The notes beneath the pieces are model-generated. The model worked only from the letters and a program-made list of their open reading frames with translations. It made no database searches and was not told the DNA's origin. Shown piece after piece: positions 33,851-43,288 of a DNA stretch of 64,000 nucleotides. Every line of letters starts with the position of its first letter. Within the stretch, counting starts at the first letter, position 1. Source of the stretch: Streptomyces cadmiisoli (GTDB lineage Bacteria; Actinomycetota; Actinomycetes; Streptomycetales; Streptomycetaceae); the NCBI RefSeq assembly GCF_003261055.1, contig NZ_CP030073.1, forward strand, positions 7,502,001 through 7,566,000. The letters run 5' to 3'. The position numbers were made by a program, and so were the translations under genes.

Positions 33851-33911
33851 CACCGGGGAGCGACGGCGGGGCGGAGGACGCACCCTTCGGGAGACGCTCT
33901 TCGCCGGTGTC
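33849..33911. terminator. possible bidirectional terminator stem
   Basis: GACACCGG (33849-33856) and CCGGTGTC (33904-33911) are complementary across the 69-bp gap between convergent genes. The long loop makes this uncertain. Confidence 0.3.
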
Positions 33912-33919
33912 TGCGGGTG

Positions 33920-36655
33920 TCAGGTCCCGTTGTCGGGTGCGGCGTCCGGGCCGGCCGGTGGCGGGCCGAGTTCCGGGAGGGTCGCCGGGAGGGCCTGCTC
34001 GGCCCAGATCACCTTGCCCTGGGGTGTGTACCGGGTGCCCCAGCGTTCGGCCATCTGCGACACCAGGAACAGACCCCGGCCGCCCTCGTCCATGGTCGCG
34101 GCATAGCGAAGATGCGGCGAGGTGCTGCTGCCGTCGGACACCTCGCAGATCAGGGTGCGGTCGCGGATCAGCCGCACATGGATCGGTTCCGAGCCGTGCC
34201 GGATCGCGTTGGTGATCAGCTCGCTCAGGACCAGTTCGACGCTGAAGCCGAGCTCGGTCAGGCCCCACTCGTCCAGCTTCTCGGACACGGCGTCGCGCAT
34301 GCCCGACACGGCGGCGGGCTCGGGCGGGACGTCCCAGTCCACGACCTGGTCCGGCGGCAGCGCCCGGGTGCGCGCTACGAGCAGGGCGACGTCGTCCCCC
34401 GGCCGCCCGGACAGCAGCGCGTCCAGCGCGGCCTGGCAGCTCTCGTCGGGCGGTCGGTCGGGAGCGCCCGCCAGAGCCTCGCGCAGCATCTCCATCCCCA
34501 CGTCCAGATCGCGGGAGCGGTCCTCGATGAGACCGTCCGTGTACAGGACGATCTGGGTGCCGTCGGTGAGTTCCAGCTCGGTGGTCTGGAACGGGGTGCC
34601 GCCGAGGCCGAGCGGCGGTCCGGCCGGCAGGTCGGCGAAGGTGACGCTCCCGTCGGGGTGGACCAGCGCGGGTGCCGGGTGGCCCGCGCGTGCCATGGCG
34701 CAGCTGCGGGTCACCGGGTCGTAGATCGCGTACAGGCAGGTGGCCCCCAGGATTCCCGCGGCGCTCTCCGTGTCGGTCTCCTCCTGGTCGATACGGCCGA
34801 CCAGGTCGTCCAGATGGCCGAGCAGCTCGTCGGGCGGGAGGTCGAGCGTGGAGAAGTTGTGCACCGCGGTCCGCAGGCGGCCCATCGTGGCGGCGGCGTG
34901 CAGACCGTGGCCGACCACATCGCCGACGACCAGCGCGACGCGGCCGCCCGGCAGCGGGATCACGTCGAACCAGTCGCCACTGACCCCCGACTGGGCGGGG
35001 AGGTAGCGGTAGCCGACCTCCAGGGCGCTCTGCTCGGGCAGGGCCCGCGGCAGCAGGCTGCGCTGGAGGGTGACCGCCAGGGCGTGCTCGCGGGTGTACC
35101 GGCGGGCGTTGTCGATGCTGATCGCGGCGCGCGCCACCAGCTCCTCGGCCAGCGCCAGGTCCTCGTCGTCGAAGGGGGCGCGGTTCTCGGCCCGCCAGAA
35201 GTTGGCCATGCCGAGCACGGCACCCCGGGCCCGGATCGGCGCGGCGACCAGGGAATGGATGCCGTAGTCCATGATCTCTCTGGTGCGGACCGGGTCCTGC
35301 GCGTGCCAGCCCGCGGCGGTCGACAGGTCGGCCACCAGTTCGGGGCGGCCGGTGCCGTAGCCGTGCGCCTGGGGGGTGGAGGGCAGAAAGTCGATCAGCC
35401 GGTCCTTCTCGTAGAGCGGGTGATCGTCGCGGACGCCGCAGACGGCGGTGCGCCGTATGCCCGTCGCCGTGGGGGCGGGCTCGTCGCCGTGCAGCACGGC
35501 GTCGGCCAGGTCCACGGTGGCGAAGTCGGCGAACCGGGGTACGGCGACGTGGGCGAGTTCGTCGGCCGTGCGGGCCACGTCGAGGGTGGTGCCGATGCAC
35601 AGTCCGGCGTCGTACAGCAGGTTGAGGCGCTCCCGCGCGACCTCCGCCCGGCCGGTCACCGCCTGGAGCTCGGTGGAGTCGCGCAGCGTGACCACCGTTC
35701 CCCCGGGGCCCGCGGCGTGGTCCGTGGGCCGCTGGTTGACGGCGAGCAGCCGTTCTCCTGCGGCGTGCACCTCGTCGGTGGCCTCGCGCCCCGAGACCAG
35801 CAGCGCCACCGTCTCGGGCTCCAGCGACGGCAGCTGCGTCACATGCCTTCCCTCGGCGTCGGGAGGCAGGTCCAGCAGCCGTCGCGCCTCGTCGTTGGCC
35901 AGCAGCAGCCGCCCGTCGGCACCGATGATGAGGACCCCTTCACGCACGGAGTGCAACACCGTGTCGTGGTGTTCGTACATACGGGTCATCTCTTCGGGCG
36001 CCAGGCTGTGGGTCTGCCGTTGCAGCCGTCTGCCGACCAGGGCCATACCGCCGGTGGCCAGCAGCAGGGCGCCCGCGCCCGCGCCGAGGATGATCGGCAG
36101 CTGGCGTTCCACCTGACTGGCCACGTTGCGGACCTTCAGGCCCGCCGAGACGAGGCCCACCACCTTCCCGTCGGCGTCCTTGACGGGGACCGTGGTCTGC
36201 ACCTCCCGGCCGAGCGGGCCCACGACGCTCTCCGTGTAGACCTGCCCGCGCAGCGACGGCCCGATCCGCCCGACGAACCGTTTGCCGATCTGGTTCGGCA
36301 GGGGGTGGGTGTACCGGATGCCGTTGGTGTCCATGACCACGATGAAGTCGACCCCGGCGGCCTTGCGCCCGGCCTCGGTGAGCGGCTGGAGGATCTTGGT
36401 CGGGTCGGGACTCTGGAGCGCGGCCAGGACACCGGGTGAGTGTGCGAAGGTCTCCGCCACGGCCAGGGAGCGGCGCTCGGCCTCGGCGGTGGTGTCCCGT
36501 TTCGACTGCACGACCAGAGCGAGGACGCCGCAGGCCACGAGCAGGACCACCACGACCACCTGGAGGAGGAAAACCTGGCCCGCAACGCTTCGCGGGCTCC
36601 TGCCCACCAGTGACCTCAGCGATATGTTCTGAAAACCGGCGAAACGACTCGCCAT
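33920..36655 (-). CDS. sensor PP2C phosphatase (Cache-PAS-GAF-SpoIIE-HATPase)
   Basis: A 911-residue multi-domain regulator. Order: membrane segment (about 28-48), extracytoplasmic single Cache domain (FIVVMDTNGIRYTHPLPNQIGKRF), membrane segment (about 188-210), PAS (LHSVREGVLIIGADGRLLLAN), GAF, SpoIIE/PP2C phosphatase (SGDWFDVIPLPGGRVALVVGDVVGHGLHAAATM; LYTDGLIEDRSRD) and an anti-sigma-type HATPase (LVLSELITNAIRHGS; DEGGRGLFLVSQMAERWG). The Cache part resembles DcuS/CitA ligand sensors. The output is probably partner-switching control of a sigma factor. ATG 36655 has AGAAAGG upstream. Confidence 0.94.
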   Translation of the reverse strand: MASRFAGFQNISLRSLVGRSPRSVAGQVFLLQVVVVVLLVACGVLALVVQSKRDTTAEAERRSLAVAETFAHSPGVLAALQSPDPTKILQPLTEAGRKAAGVDFIVVMDTNGIRYTHPLPNQIGKRFVGRIGPSLRGQVYTESVVGPLGREVQTTVPVKDADGKVVGLVSAGLKVRNVASQVERQLPIILGAGAGALLLATGGMALVGRRLQRQTHSLAPEEMTRMYEHHDTVLHSVREGVLIIGADGRLLLANDEARRLLDLPPDAEGRHVTQLPSLEPETVALLVSGREATDEVHAAGERLLAVNQRPTDHAAGPGGTVVTLRDSTELQAVTGRAEVARERLNLLYDAGLCIGTTLDVARTADELAHVAVPRFADFATVDLADAVLHGDEPAPTATGIRRTAVCGVRDDHPLYEKDRLIDFLPSTPQAHGYGTGRPELVADLSTAAGWHAQDPVRTREIMDYGIHSLVAAPIRARGAVLGMANFWRAENRAPFDDEDLALAEELVARAAISIDNARRYTREHALAVTLQRSLLPRALPEQSALEVGYRYLPAQSGVSGDWFDVIPLPGGRVALVVGDVVGHGLHAAATMGRLRTAVHNFSTLDLPPDELLGHLDDLVGRIDQEETDTESAAGILGATCLYAIYDPVTRSCAMARAGHPAPALVHPDGSVTFADLPAGPPLGLGGTPFQTTELELTDGTQIVLYTDGLIEDRSRDLDVGMEMLREALAGAPDRPPDESCQAALDALLSGRPGDDVALLVARTRALPPDQVVDWDVPPEPAAVSGMRDAVSEKLDEWGLTELGFSVELVLSELITNAIRHGSEPIHVRLIRDRTLICEVSDGSSTSPHLRYAATMDEGGRGLFLVSQMAERWGTRYTPQGKVIWAEQALPATLPELGPPPAGPDAAPDNGT

Positions 36656-36873
36656 AAGACCTTTCTAGCACTGGTGATCCCGGGCGGCCACGGAGCATGC
36701 GCCGTGTGGTGCCCCGGCTCCGCCTCCGGCGACCGCCCGGCCCGCGACGCCCGCCGCGTCCTTGCGGGGGGCGGGACCGGCGGCCCCGGTTCGGGAGGCC
36801 GGCCCCCGGTGCGGGGTGCATGCTCCCTCGGTGATAGTTCCTCGTTTTGGTCGATATGATGCATTTTGTGATC

Positions 36874-37995
36874 ATGTCCGGGTGGCTGCGGCCCCGCCGT
36901 TCCCCCTACGGCGGTCGGTGGGCATTTGCCCGGCTGTCACCGGTGATCATCACCGTCCTCATCACCGGTCTGGCCTTCTCCACGCCGAGGGAGATCGCCA
37001 TCAGCCGTCTGCTGCCCGCCGCTCCCGCCCTGGCCGCCGCGATGTGGCCCGTGCTGCCGACGGTCCTGCTGGGGATGTTCTGCCTGGTGGTCATGATCGG
37101 CCTCGGTTTCGTCTACCCCGACCTGGGGACGCAGTACACCGCCGCCGCGATCGTCGCCGTCACCCTGGCGGCGGCCTACGCGAGCCACGTACGACTCCAG
37201 CGCGAGGAGATCCTCCTCCAGGTCCGGCTGGTCGCCGACGCGGCCCAACGGGTCCTGCTGCGTCCCCTGCCGCGCCGCATCGAGAGCGTCGAGATCGAAT
37301 CGCTGTACGTGGCCGCCCAGGAGCAGGCCCGGATCGGCGGCGACTTCTACGAGGCGGTCGGCACACCGTACGGGGTACGGCTGCTCATCGGCGACGTGCG
37401 GGGCAAGGGCCTGTCCGCGGTGGGCGCGGCCTCCGCGGTGATCAGCTGTTTCCGGGAGGCCGCGTACGACGAGCCCGACCTCCGGAGCATCATCGATCGG
37501 CTCGAGACCAGCATCGCGCGCCACAGTGCCGCGTTCCCCGGGCAGGACCTCCCGGAGCGCTTCGCCACCGCCCTCATCGCCGAGATCCCGCACGGCGGCG
37601 GCCAGGTACGGCTCCTCAACTGCGGGCACCCCCCACCGCTGCTGGTGCACCGCGGGAAGCTCCGTGTCCTGGAGCCCACGGTGCCCTCGCCGCCCCTCAA
37701 CCTCGCCGCGCTCGTCGGCGACCGCTACTGCGTCGACACCATCATGTTCGCTCCGGGCGACCAACTGCTGCTCTACACGGACGGCGTAACGGAGACCCGG
37801 GACCGCGCCGGCGAGTTCTTCCCGCTGCCCGACTGGATGCGGCGGCAGAGCCCGCAACCCCCCGGCGCGTTGCTCGACCGGCTGCACCATGACCTGCTCC
37901 AGCACAGCGGCGGAAGACTCGACGACGACATCGCGGCGCTCGCCGTACGGTTCCCGAACGCCCTGGGCCGGGGAGGCCGGCCGATCGACGAGTGA
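36874..37995 (+). CDS. membrane-anchored SpoIIE/PP2C phosphatase
   Basis: About 373 residues: three N-terminal membrane segments (VIITVLITGLAFS; MWPVLPTVLLGMFCLVVMIGLGF; IVAVTLAAAY), then a SpoIIE/PP2C domain (RIGGDFYEAVGTPYGVRLLIGDVRGKGLSAV; LNCGHPPPLLV; LLLYTDGVTETRDRAGEFFPL; DDDIAALAVRF). The upstream stretch is unusually AT-rich and holds a TATGAT -10-like box at 36854-36859, so the ATG at 36874, 14 nt after it, suits a nearly leaderless mRNA; ATG 36856/36859, GTG 36868 and TTG 36847 are alternatives. Divergent from the large sensor phosphatase. Confidence 0.88.
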   Translation: MSGWLRPRRSPYGGRWAFARLSPVIITVLITGLAFSTPREIAISRLLPAAPALAAAMWPVLPTVLLGMFCLVVMIGLGFVYPDLGTQYTAAAIVAVTLAAAYASHVRLQREEILLQVRLVADAAQRVLLRPLPRRIESVEIESLYVAAQEQARIGGDFYEAVGTPYGVRLLIGDVRGKGLSAVGAASAVISCFREAAYDEPDLRSIIDRLETSIARHSAAFPGQDLPERFATALIAEIPHGGGQVRLLNCGHPPPLLVHRGKLRVLEPTVPSPPLNLAALVGDRYCVDTIMFAPGDQLLLYTDGVTETRDRAGEFFPLPDWMRRQSPQPPGALLDRLHHDLLQHSGGRLDDDIAALAVRFPNALGRGGRPIDE

Positions 37996-38048
37996 CCGAG
38001 GCGCAGCGGCAGCGAACCCGGCGGGGTCGCCGGGCAGGCCCGCTCTCG

Positions 38049-38855
38049 TCACTGGGCGGTCCATCCGCCGTCCATCACCAGCACCGAGCCGGTGAAGAAG
38101 CCCGCCTCGTCCCCGGCGAGGTAGACCACCGCCGAGGCGGCCTCCTCGGCGGTGGCGATACGGCCGAGGGGATGCAGGCCGTTGAACCGGTGCGCCGTTC
38201 CGGGGCTGTCCGCGACGGTGGCGCGGTACATCGGTGTGTCCACCGACGCAAGCGCCAGGGCGTTGACCCGGATGTTCTGCCGGGCGTACTCCAGCGCCGC
38301 CGCCTTCGTCAGGCCGACCACCCCGTGCTTGCCGGCCACATAGGAACTGATCCCGGCACCGAACCCGACGACGCCGAGCTGTGAGGCGTTGTTCACGATC
38401 ACCCCGCCGCCTCTGCGCTGCAGGGCGGGGATCTCGTGCCGCATGGACAGGAACACACTGGTGAGCACCCTGCCGAGGTCCTCGGCCCAGGCCTCGGGCT
38501 TCTGCTCGGCGAGCAGTCCCGGGGTGCCGAGCGATCCGGCGTTGTTGAAGGCGATGTCGAGGCCGCCGAAGTGTTCCTCGCCGGCCCTGACCGCGGCGGC
38601 CATGTCCTCGTCGACGGTGACATCGGCGCGTACGCACAGCGCCGTGCCCCCGGCGTCGGTGATCTGCCCGGCGACCCGCTCAAGGTCCGCGGGCCTGCGC
38701 GCGGCCAGCACCACGGCCGCGCCCTGGGCGGCCAGTGCCTTGGCGCTGGCCTCGCCGATGCCGGAACTGGCACCCGTCACCAGGGCGACCTTGCCGTGCA
38801 GCCGGTGCCGGGGGCGGATGTCGTCGGGGAAGTGGTGTGTGCACTGTTCGTTCAA
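38049..38855 (-). CDS. short-chain dehydrogenase/reductase
   Basis: A 268-residue classical SDR: cofactor motif TGASSGIGEASA, NNAG, and the Ser/Tyr/Lys set in NNASQLGVVGFGAGISSYVAGKHG, plus a C-terminal GSVLVMDGGWTAQ. The R-rich loop after the first beta strand (AARRPADLER) suggests NADP(H). It acts on an alcohol or ketone. TTG 38855 is the only start that keeps the cofactor strand; ribosome site weak. Last gene of the 44.5-38.0 kb minus-strand run, so it may be a tailoring enzyme. Confidence 0.93.
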   Translation of the reverse strand: MNEQCTHHFPDDIRPRHRLHGKVALVTGASSGIGEASAKALAAQGAAVVLAARRPADLERVAGQITDAGGTALCVRADVTVDEDMAAAVRAGEEHFGGLDIAFNNAGSLGTPGLLAEQKPEAWAEDLGRVLTSVFLSMRHEIPALQRRGGGVIVNNASQLGVVGFGAGISSYVAGKHGVVGLTKAAALEYARQNIRVNALALASVDTPMYRATVADSPGTAHRFNGLHPLGRIATAEEAASAVVYLAGDEAGFFTGSVLVMDGGWTAQ

Positions 38856-39026
38856 TGGTGGACGGTGCCGCCCGATCGGGTCGGACCTGCTCCCTTCGGT
38901 GTGGGGGGATCGCTCCGAAGGCGCCCGCCCCGGTCACCCGGGTCCGGGGCGGGCCGGCTCGTGGATCATCGCGGTGTTCGGTCGGTGTCGTCGGGTGCGG
39001 CTGAGGGTGAGGGAGGGGGTCCGGTG

Positions 39027-40217
39027 TCAGGCCGGTGAGGTCTCCTCGGTCTTGTGCCGGGAAGCGGCGGCGACCGAGATCCGGTCCCGGTGCCAGGCGT
39101 AGCAGCTCACGAGAATCCCGCAGACGGTGACGGCCGCGGCGGCGAGATAGACCGGACGCAGGCCCGGACCGTCGATGACCAGGCCGCCCAGCCAGCCGGC
39201 CAGCGCGGCGGCCACCTGGTACGCGGAGGCGTTCACCGCGATGGCCAACGTGGGCGCGGAACTCGCGGTGTTCAGGACCCGCGTCTGCATGCCCGGGATC
39301 ACCGAGAAGCCGAGCGCGCCGATGAGGAACACCATCACGGCCGCAGCGGCGGTGCTGTCGCTGACCGCCCAGGCCGCCAGCAGTGCCGCGGTGAGCAGCC
39401 CCAGCAGGCCGACCTGGGACGGCATCAGGGCCCGGTCGGACAGCCAGCCGCCGACGAAGTTCCCGACCGCCGCGCCGACGCCGTACACCACCAGCAGTAC
39501 CGCCACCGCGCCGTCGGCGAACCCGGAGACGTCGGTGAGCAGCGGCGCGAAATAGGTGAACACCATCAGCAGGCCCATGTTGGCGACGCCGGTGATGACG
39601 ATCGCCAGCCGGACCTCCCGGCTGCGGAAGACCCGCAGTTCGGTCACGGCCGAGGTCCCGGGGGTCGTGCTCGCCACGTCCGGCACGAACGGCAGCACCA
39701 TCAGCAGGCCGGCCAGACAGACGGCGGCGATGACGCCGAAGGTGGCCCGCCAGCCGAAGTTGTTGCCGATGAAGGTGCCGAGCGGTGCACCGAGCATCAT
39801 CGACAGGTTCATCCCGAAGGCCAGCTTGGACACCGTGGAGGCCTGTCTGCCCTCCGGTGCCGTGGACACGGCGATGACGACCGCGTTGGCGAAGAACGTG
39901 GCGGTGATCAGCGCGGTCACGACCCGCGCCAGGAACAGCACCCAGTACACCGGGGCCAGCGCGGAGGCGAGGTTGCCCACCACCACGATCACCATCAGGG
40001 CCACCAGCAGCGGCTTGCGCGGGTAGCGGGCGGTGAGCGCGGTCAGCACCGGACCGCCGACGATCATGCCGATGGCGTAAGCGGTGACCAGGAGCCCGGC
40101 GCTGGGGATCGATACGTCGAGGTCGTCGGCGACGTCCGGGAGGATGCCGGCGATGACGAACTCGCCGGAGGTGATGCCGAACACGCACAGCATCAGGGAC
40201 ACGAGCTTCAACGACAT
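39027..40217 (-). CDS. MFS transporter, drug/proton antiporter type (DHA1)
   Basis: A 396-residue twelve-segment MFS protein resembling chloramphenicol-resistance/arabinose-efflux members: TSGEFVIAGILPDVADDL, GGPVLTALTARYPRKPLL (motif A) and GAPLGTFIGNNFGWRATF (motif C-like). It probably exports a product of the surrounding cluster. ATG 40217 has AGAAGAG upstream. Next to the cupin gene across 102 bp. Confidence 0.92.
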   Translation of the reverse strand: MSLKLVSLMLCVFGITSGEFVIAGILPDVADDLDVSIPSAGLLVTAYAIGMIVGGPVLTALTARYPRKPLLVALMVIVVVGNLASALAPVYWVLFLARVVTALITATFFANAVVIAVSTAPEGRQASTVSKLAFGMNLSMMLGAPLGTFIGNNFGWRATFGVIAAVCLAGLLMVLPFVPDVASTTPGTSAVTELRVFRSREVRLAIVITGVANMGLLMVFTYFAPLLTDVSGFADGAVAVLLVVYGVGAAVGNFVGGWLSDRALMPSQVGLLGLLTAALLAAWAVSDSTAAAAVMVFLIGALGFSVIPGMQTRVLNTASSAPTLAIAVNASAYQVAAALAGWLGGLVIDGPGLRPVYLAAAAVTVCGILVSCYAWHRDRISVAAASRHKTEETSPA

Positions 40218-40319
40218 GCTGTCTCTTCTGGTTCGGGGCGGATGTTCGGTCGGCCGCGGGGGAGGGCCCGACGCGCGGTCGTGGAGGACCGGCCGGACCG
40301 CGGGGGCCGGGGCGGGTCC

Positions 40320-40841
40320 CTACGGGGTGGGCGCGGGGCCCGCGTAGCGGAACGCGTAGGACGAACCCAGCGCGACGAGGTGGTCCAGGTCGGGACCGGG
40401 GAGGTCCTCGGTCGGCAGGGTGAGCGCCTTGGCGTGCGGCAGCTCCGCCGCCAGGAACCGGTCGAACTGCGGCCGGCGGTCCGGCTGCGGTGTCGAGTGG
40501 ATGGTCAGGAAGCGGGCCCGCTCGGAGGTGGTCACGAAGCCGTGCGGCAGGGTCCGGGGCACGATCATGGTGCTGCCGGCCTCCGCGATCTGCTCCTCGC
40601 CGTCGCAGACCATGCGCAGGGTGCCGTCCAGGACGATGAACACCTCGTCCTCGTAGTGGTGGACGTGCAGCGGGGTGTTGTAGCCGCGGTCGCCGGTGTG
40701 CTGGACGACGGTGAAGCTGTCCCTGGTGGCGGAGCCGGGCACCCGTATCTGCGCCAGGCCGCCGAGCAGCCACACCGCGGTCTGCTCGGACTCCGGGATC
40801 AGCCGGCCCTTCTCGTCGTGGGCCATGTCCGGGAAGGTCAT
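40320..40841 (-). CDS. cupin-domain protein (quercetinase-like)
   Basis: A 173-residue single cupin. Motif 1 is TPLHVHHYEDEVFIVLDG with two His and a Glu that can bind a metal; motif 2 is TLPHGFVTTSERARFLTI with one further His. It resembles quercetin 2,3-dioxygenase-like proteins and may be a metal-dependent oxygenase, isomerase or sensor. It lies 45 bp after the FAD monooxygenase and shares its strand. Confidence 0.88.
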   Translation of the reverse strand: MTFPDMAHDEKGRLIPESEQTAVWLLGGLAQIRVPGSATRDSFTVVQHTGDRGYNTPLHVHHYEDEVFIVLDGTLRMVCDGEEQIAEAGSTMIVPRTLPHGFVTTSERARFLTIHSTPQPDRRPQFDRFLAAELPHAKALTLPTEDLPGPDLDHLVALGSSYAFRYAGPAPTP

Positions 40842-40886
40842 CGTGCTCCTTTGCGTCGGGGGCGAAGGCGTCCGGCCCGGGAGCGT

Positions 40887-42149
40887 TCAGCCGTGCGGTG
40901 CCGTAGCGGGATCCGCCGGCGGGACGGGCTGCTGCTCGCAGCGGGCCAGGAATGCGGCGGCGCCGTCGGGGGTCGACAGGGTCCGCCACATCGAGACGGG
41001 GTCGCCGAAGCCGCTGACGAACGCGTCGGCGACCCGCCGGTCCGCGGCGGCCCGCGCGAACAACCCGCGCACATGCGGGGGTGGTTCACCCAGGAAGGCG
41101 TTGCTCCACTCCACGACGTGGCGCGCGTGCTCCCACAGCCGGGCCGAGGCCCCGCGGCAGAACTCCTCGTCGAACGGCCCGTCGTGGGCGGCGACGAGGT
41201 CGGCCAGCGCGAACGCCGTGTGCGAACCGAGGTTGGCGCCCTGCGCGGTGAGCGGATCGTTGGTGATCCAGGCGTCCCCGACGGCCAGTGCGCAGGTGCC
41301 GTCGTCCAGCCGGGCCCAGCCTCGTCGGACGACCGGCGTGAGGGCGCCCTGGGCCAGTTCGCCGGGCGCCGTCAGCGAGAACTCGCCGGTGTCGATGCGC
41401 TCGCGCAGCCGGGGCGTGTGGGTGGCGACCAGCTCGAGCAGAGCGCGGTGGAAGGCGGCCGGATCGGCCCGGGCGTCGAGGTGGCAGACGGGCTCCAGCG
41501 GGCCGCCGGGTATCGCCTCGACGGCGAGGACGTCGACCCGTCCCGCCGGGGACACGAACGGCAGCTTCAGGATCTCGCCCGCACCGGGCAGGAAGTGGAT
41601 GTCGACGGAGTGCGGCACGTCCTCGGCGATGCCGAAGTAGTAGCCGGCACACAGGACGCGCTGAGGGGCCGAGTACGGCGAGCGCTCGGGATCGGCCGGG
41701 AACAGCCGGCGGACCATCCGGTTGCCGTTGGCGACGACCAGCAGGTCGTGCCGGGGAGCCAGGTCCTCCACCGCGTGGTCACCGATCATTAGTTCCCCGC
41801 CGCGATCGACGAAGGCGGACAGCAGGTGCGGCAGGTAGATACGGAAGTCCACCACGCTGGACGGGGGCCGCAGCGCGGCGAGGAATTCCAGCGGCCGTGG
41901 ACCGCCGGCGTGCATGCTGACCTCCCAGTGGTGCACCTGCGCGTCCGGGAAGTCCCAGTCGAAGACGCCGAGTTCACGTTCCCGCTGCTGGGTGGGGCCG
42001 AACCGGGCGGGGAAGTTGCGGGGCCGCCCGTCCTTGAGCCCGTCGAGGCCGACGTCGGAGTACACCGTCGCCTCGACCCCCAGCTGTTGCAGACGCAGCG
42101 CCAGTTGCAGTCCGGAGATCCCGGACCCGACGACACCCACGCGGCTCAT
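40887..42149 (-). CDS. styrene-monooxygenase-like FAD enzyme 1
   Basis: A 420-residue StyA-type flavoprotein. The FAD motif is VGVVGSGISGLQLALRL and the distal motif is ALAVGDAWITNDPLTAQGANLGSHTAFALADL; the rest has the StyA/SMO-like order including FRIYLPHLL. StyA enzymes epoxidise vinyl arenes or oxidise sulfides using reduced FAD from a separate reductase (StyB), which is not in the window. It overlaps the upstream luciferase-like gene by ATGA and closely resembles the second copy at 43285-44523. Confidence 0.87.
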   Translation of the reverse strand: MSRVGVVGSGISGLQLALRLQQLGVEATVYSDVGLDGLKDGRPRNFPARFGPTQQRERELGVFDWDFPDAQVHHWEVSMHAGGPRPLEFLAALRPPSSVVDFRIYLPHLLSAFVDRGGELMIGDHAVEDLAPRHDLLVVANGNRMVRRLFPADPERSPYSAPQRVLCAGYYFGIAEDVPHSVDIHFLPGAGEILKLPFVSPAGRVDVLAVEAIPGGPLEPVCHLDARADPAAFHRALLELVATHTPRLRERIDTGEFSLTAPGELAQGALTPVVRRGWARLDDGTCALAVGDAWITNDPLTAQGANLGSHTAFALADLVAAHDGPFDEEFCRGASARLWEHARHVVEWSNAFLGEPPPHVRGLFARAAADRRVADAFVSGFGDPVSMWRTLSTPDGAAAFLARCEQQPVPPADPATAPHG

Positions 42150-43288
42150 GCCGCCACCTCCTCGACGTCGGAGCCCGAACGCAGCCGGGCGGAGAGCCAG
42201 CCCACGGACTCCACCGTGAACCGGGCGGCCTGCGGTGAGGCCAGGGCGGAGGCGGGAATCAGCACGGGGTGCCGAAGACCCGCGTCGATCAGTTCACCGA
42301 TCCTCTTCAGCACGGTCTCCCGGCTGCCGGCCAGGACCTGGGCGGCGATCACCTCGTCGGGCACCGCCGCCAGGGCCCGTGCCACCTCCGCTCGGGTCAG
42401 CAGGTGCGGCAGCAGCTCCGTCAGGCCCTTGTAGTCCTCGCCGAACGGATGCTGCGCGCCGTGCCGGCGCCAGGCCCGGGCACCCGCGTGCAGCGCCAGG
42501 AACCGGATCGGGGCGGCCCGCAGCAGGTCCCGGGCGGCGTCGTCGGTCTCCGCCACCACGACCGGCAGACCGGCTGCCGGAAGCACGGCGCCGGGGTCCC
42601 GGCCCGCCTGTTCGGCGGCCGTGCGCACCACGGCCAGTCGCCGGGCGTACTCGTCCGGGGTCATCAGGTCGGAGGGGAGCCATCCGTCCGCGTGGCGGCC
42701 GGCCAGCGTCAGCATGCGCTCCTGGTTGGCGCCCAGCCAGATCAGCGGCGTCCGCCCCTCGGGCGCGGGCAGGCCCATGACGGCGCGGTCCAGGGTGAAG
42801 TGGCGCCCCCGGAAGTCGTGCGGGCCCTCACCCGAGAAGAACGTCCGCAGCACCCGGAGCGCTTCCTCCACCCGGCCCACCCGGTCGTCGTGCGGCACGC
42901 CGTAGGGCACCAGGTTCTCCAGTGCTCCCGCGCCGAGGCCGAGCACCGGCGCGCGCTCGGTGAGCTGGGCGAGGGTCAGCGCGGTCTGCGCCAGTACCGC
43001 GGGGTGCCGGCGGTGGGGGTCGGTGACCCCGACGGCGAGGCGTACCGGGCCGGCCAGCGGGGCGAGGTTGCCGAGCACGGTCGCGAAGTCGAGGCAGCGG
43101 TCGGGCGTGGGCATGTCCGCGGCCAGGTGACTGAAGTCGGTGTCCCAGGCCTGCCGGGGAAAGACATCGATCAGGTGGTCGGTGACCAGGAAGGTGTCCA
43201 GGCCGGCCCCGCGCGCGGCCTCCAGCAGTCCGCGCCCGGCCGCCACACTGCCGACCGCGTCCCAGATGAGGCCGACCTGCACAGTCAA
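42146..43288 (-). CDS. luciferase-like F420/FMN-dependent oxidoreductase
   Basis: A 380-residue LLM-family TIM barrel: VGLIWDAVGSVAAGRGLLEAARGAGLDTFLVTDH, RLAVGVTDPHRRHPAVLAQTALTLAQLTERAPVLGLGAGALENLVPYG and HADGWLPSDLMTPDEYARRL. The pattern is closer to F420-dependent actinobacterial members than to SsuD. TTG 43288 overlaps the upstream stop (TTGA) with GGAG 6 nt before it; GTG 43282 is possible. It is sandwiched between two StyA-like genes, so all three may work in one oxidation. Confidence 0.87.
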   Translation of the reverse strand: MTVQVGLIWDAVGSVAAGRGLLEAARGAGLDTFLVTDHLIDVFPRQAWDTDFSHLAADMPTPDRCLDFATVLGNLAPLAGPVRLAVGVTDPHRRHPAVLAQTALTLAQLTERAPVLGLGAGALENLVPYGVPHDDRVGRVEEALRVLRTFFSGEGPHDFRGRHFTLDRAVMGLPAPEGRTPLIWLGANQERMLTLAGRHADGWLPSDLMTPDEYARRLAVVRTAAEQAGRDPGAVLPAAGLPVVVAETDDAARDLLRAAPIRFLALHAGARAWRRHGAQHPFGEDYKGLTELLPHLLTRAEVARALAAVPDEVIAAQVLAGSRETVLKRIGELIDAGLRHPVLIPASALASPQAARFTVESVGWLSARLRSGSDVEEVAA

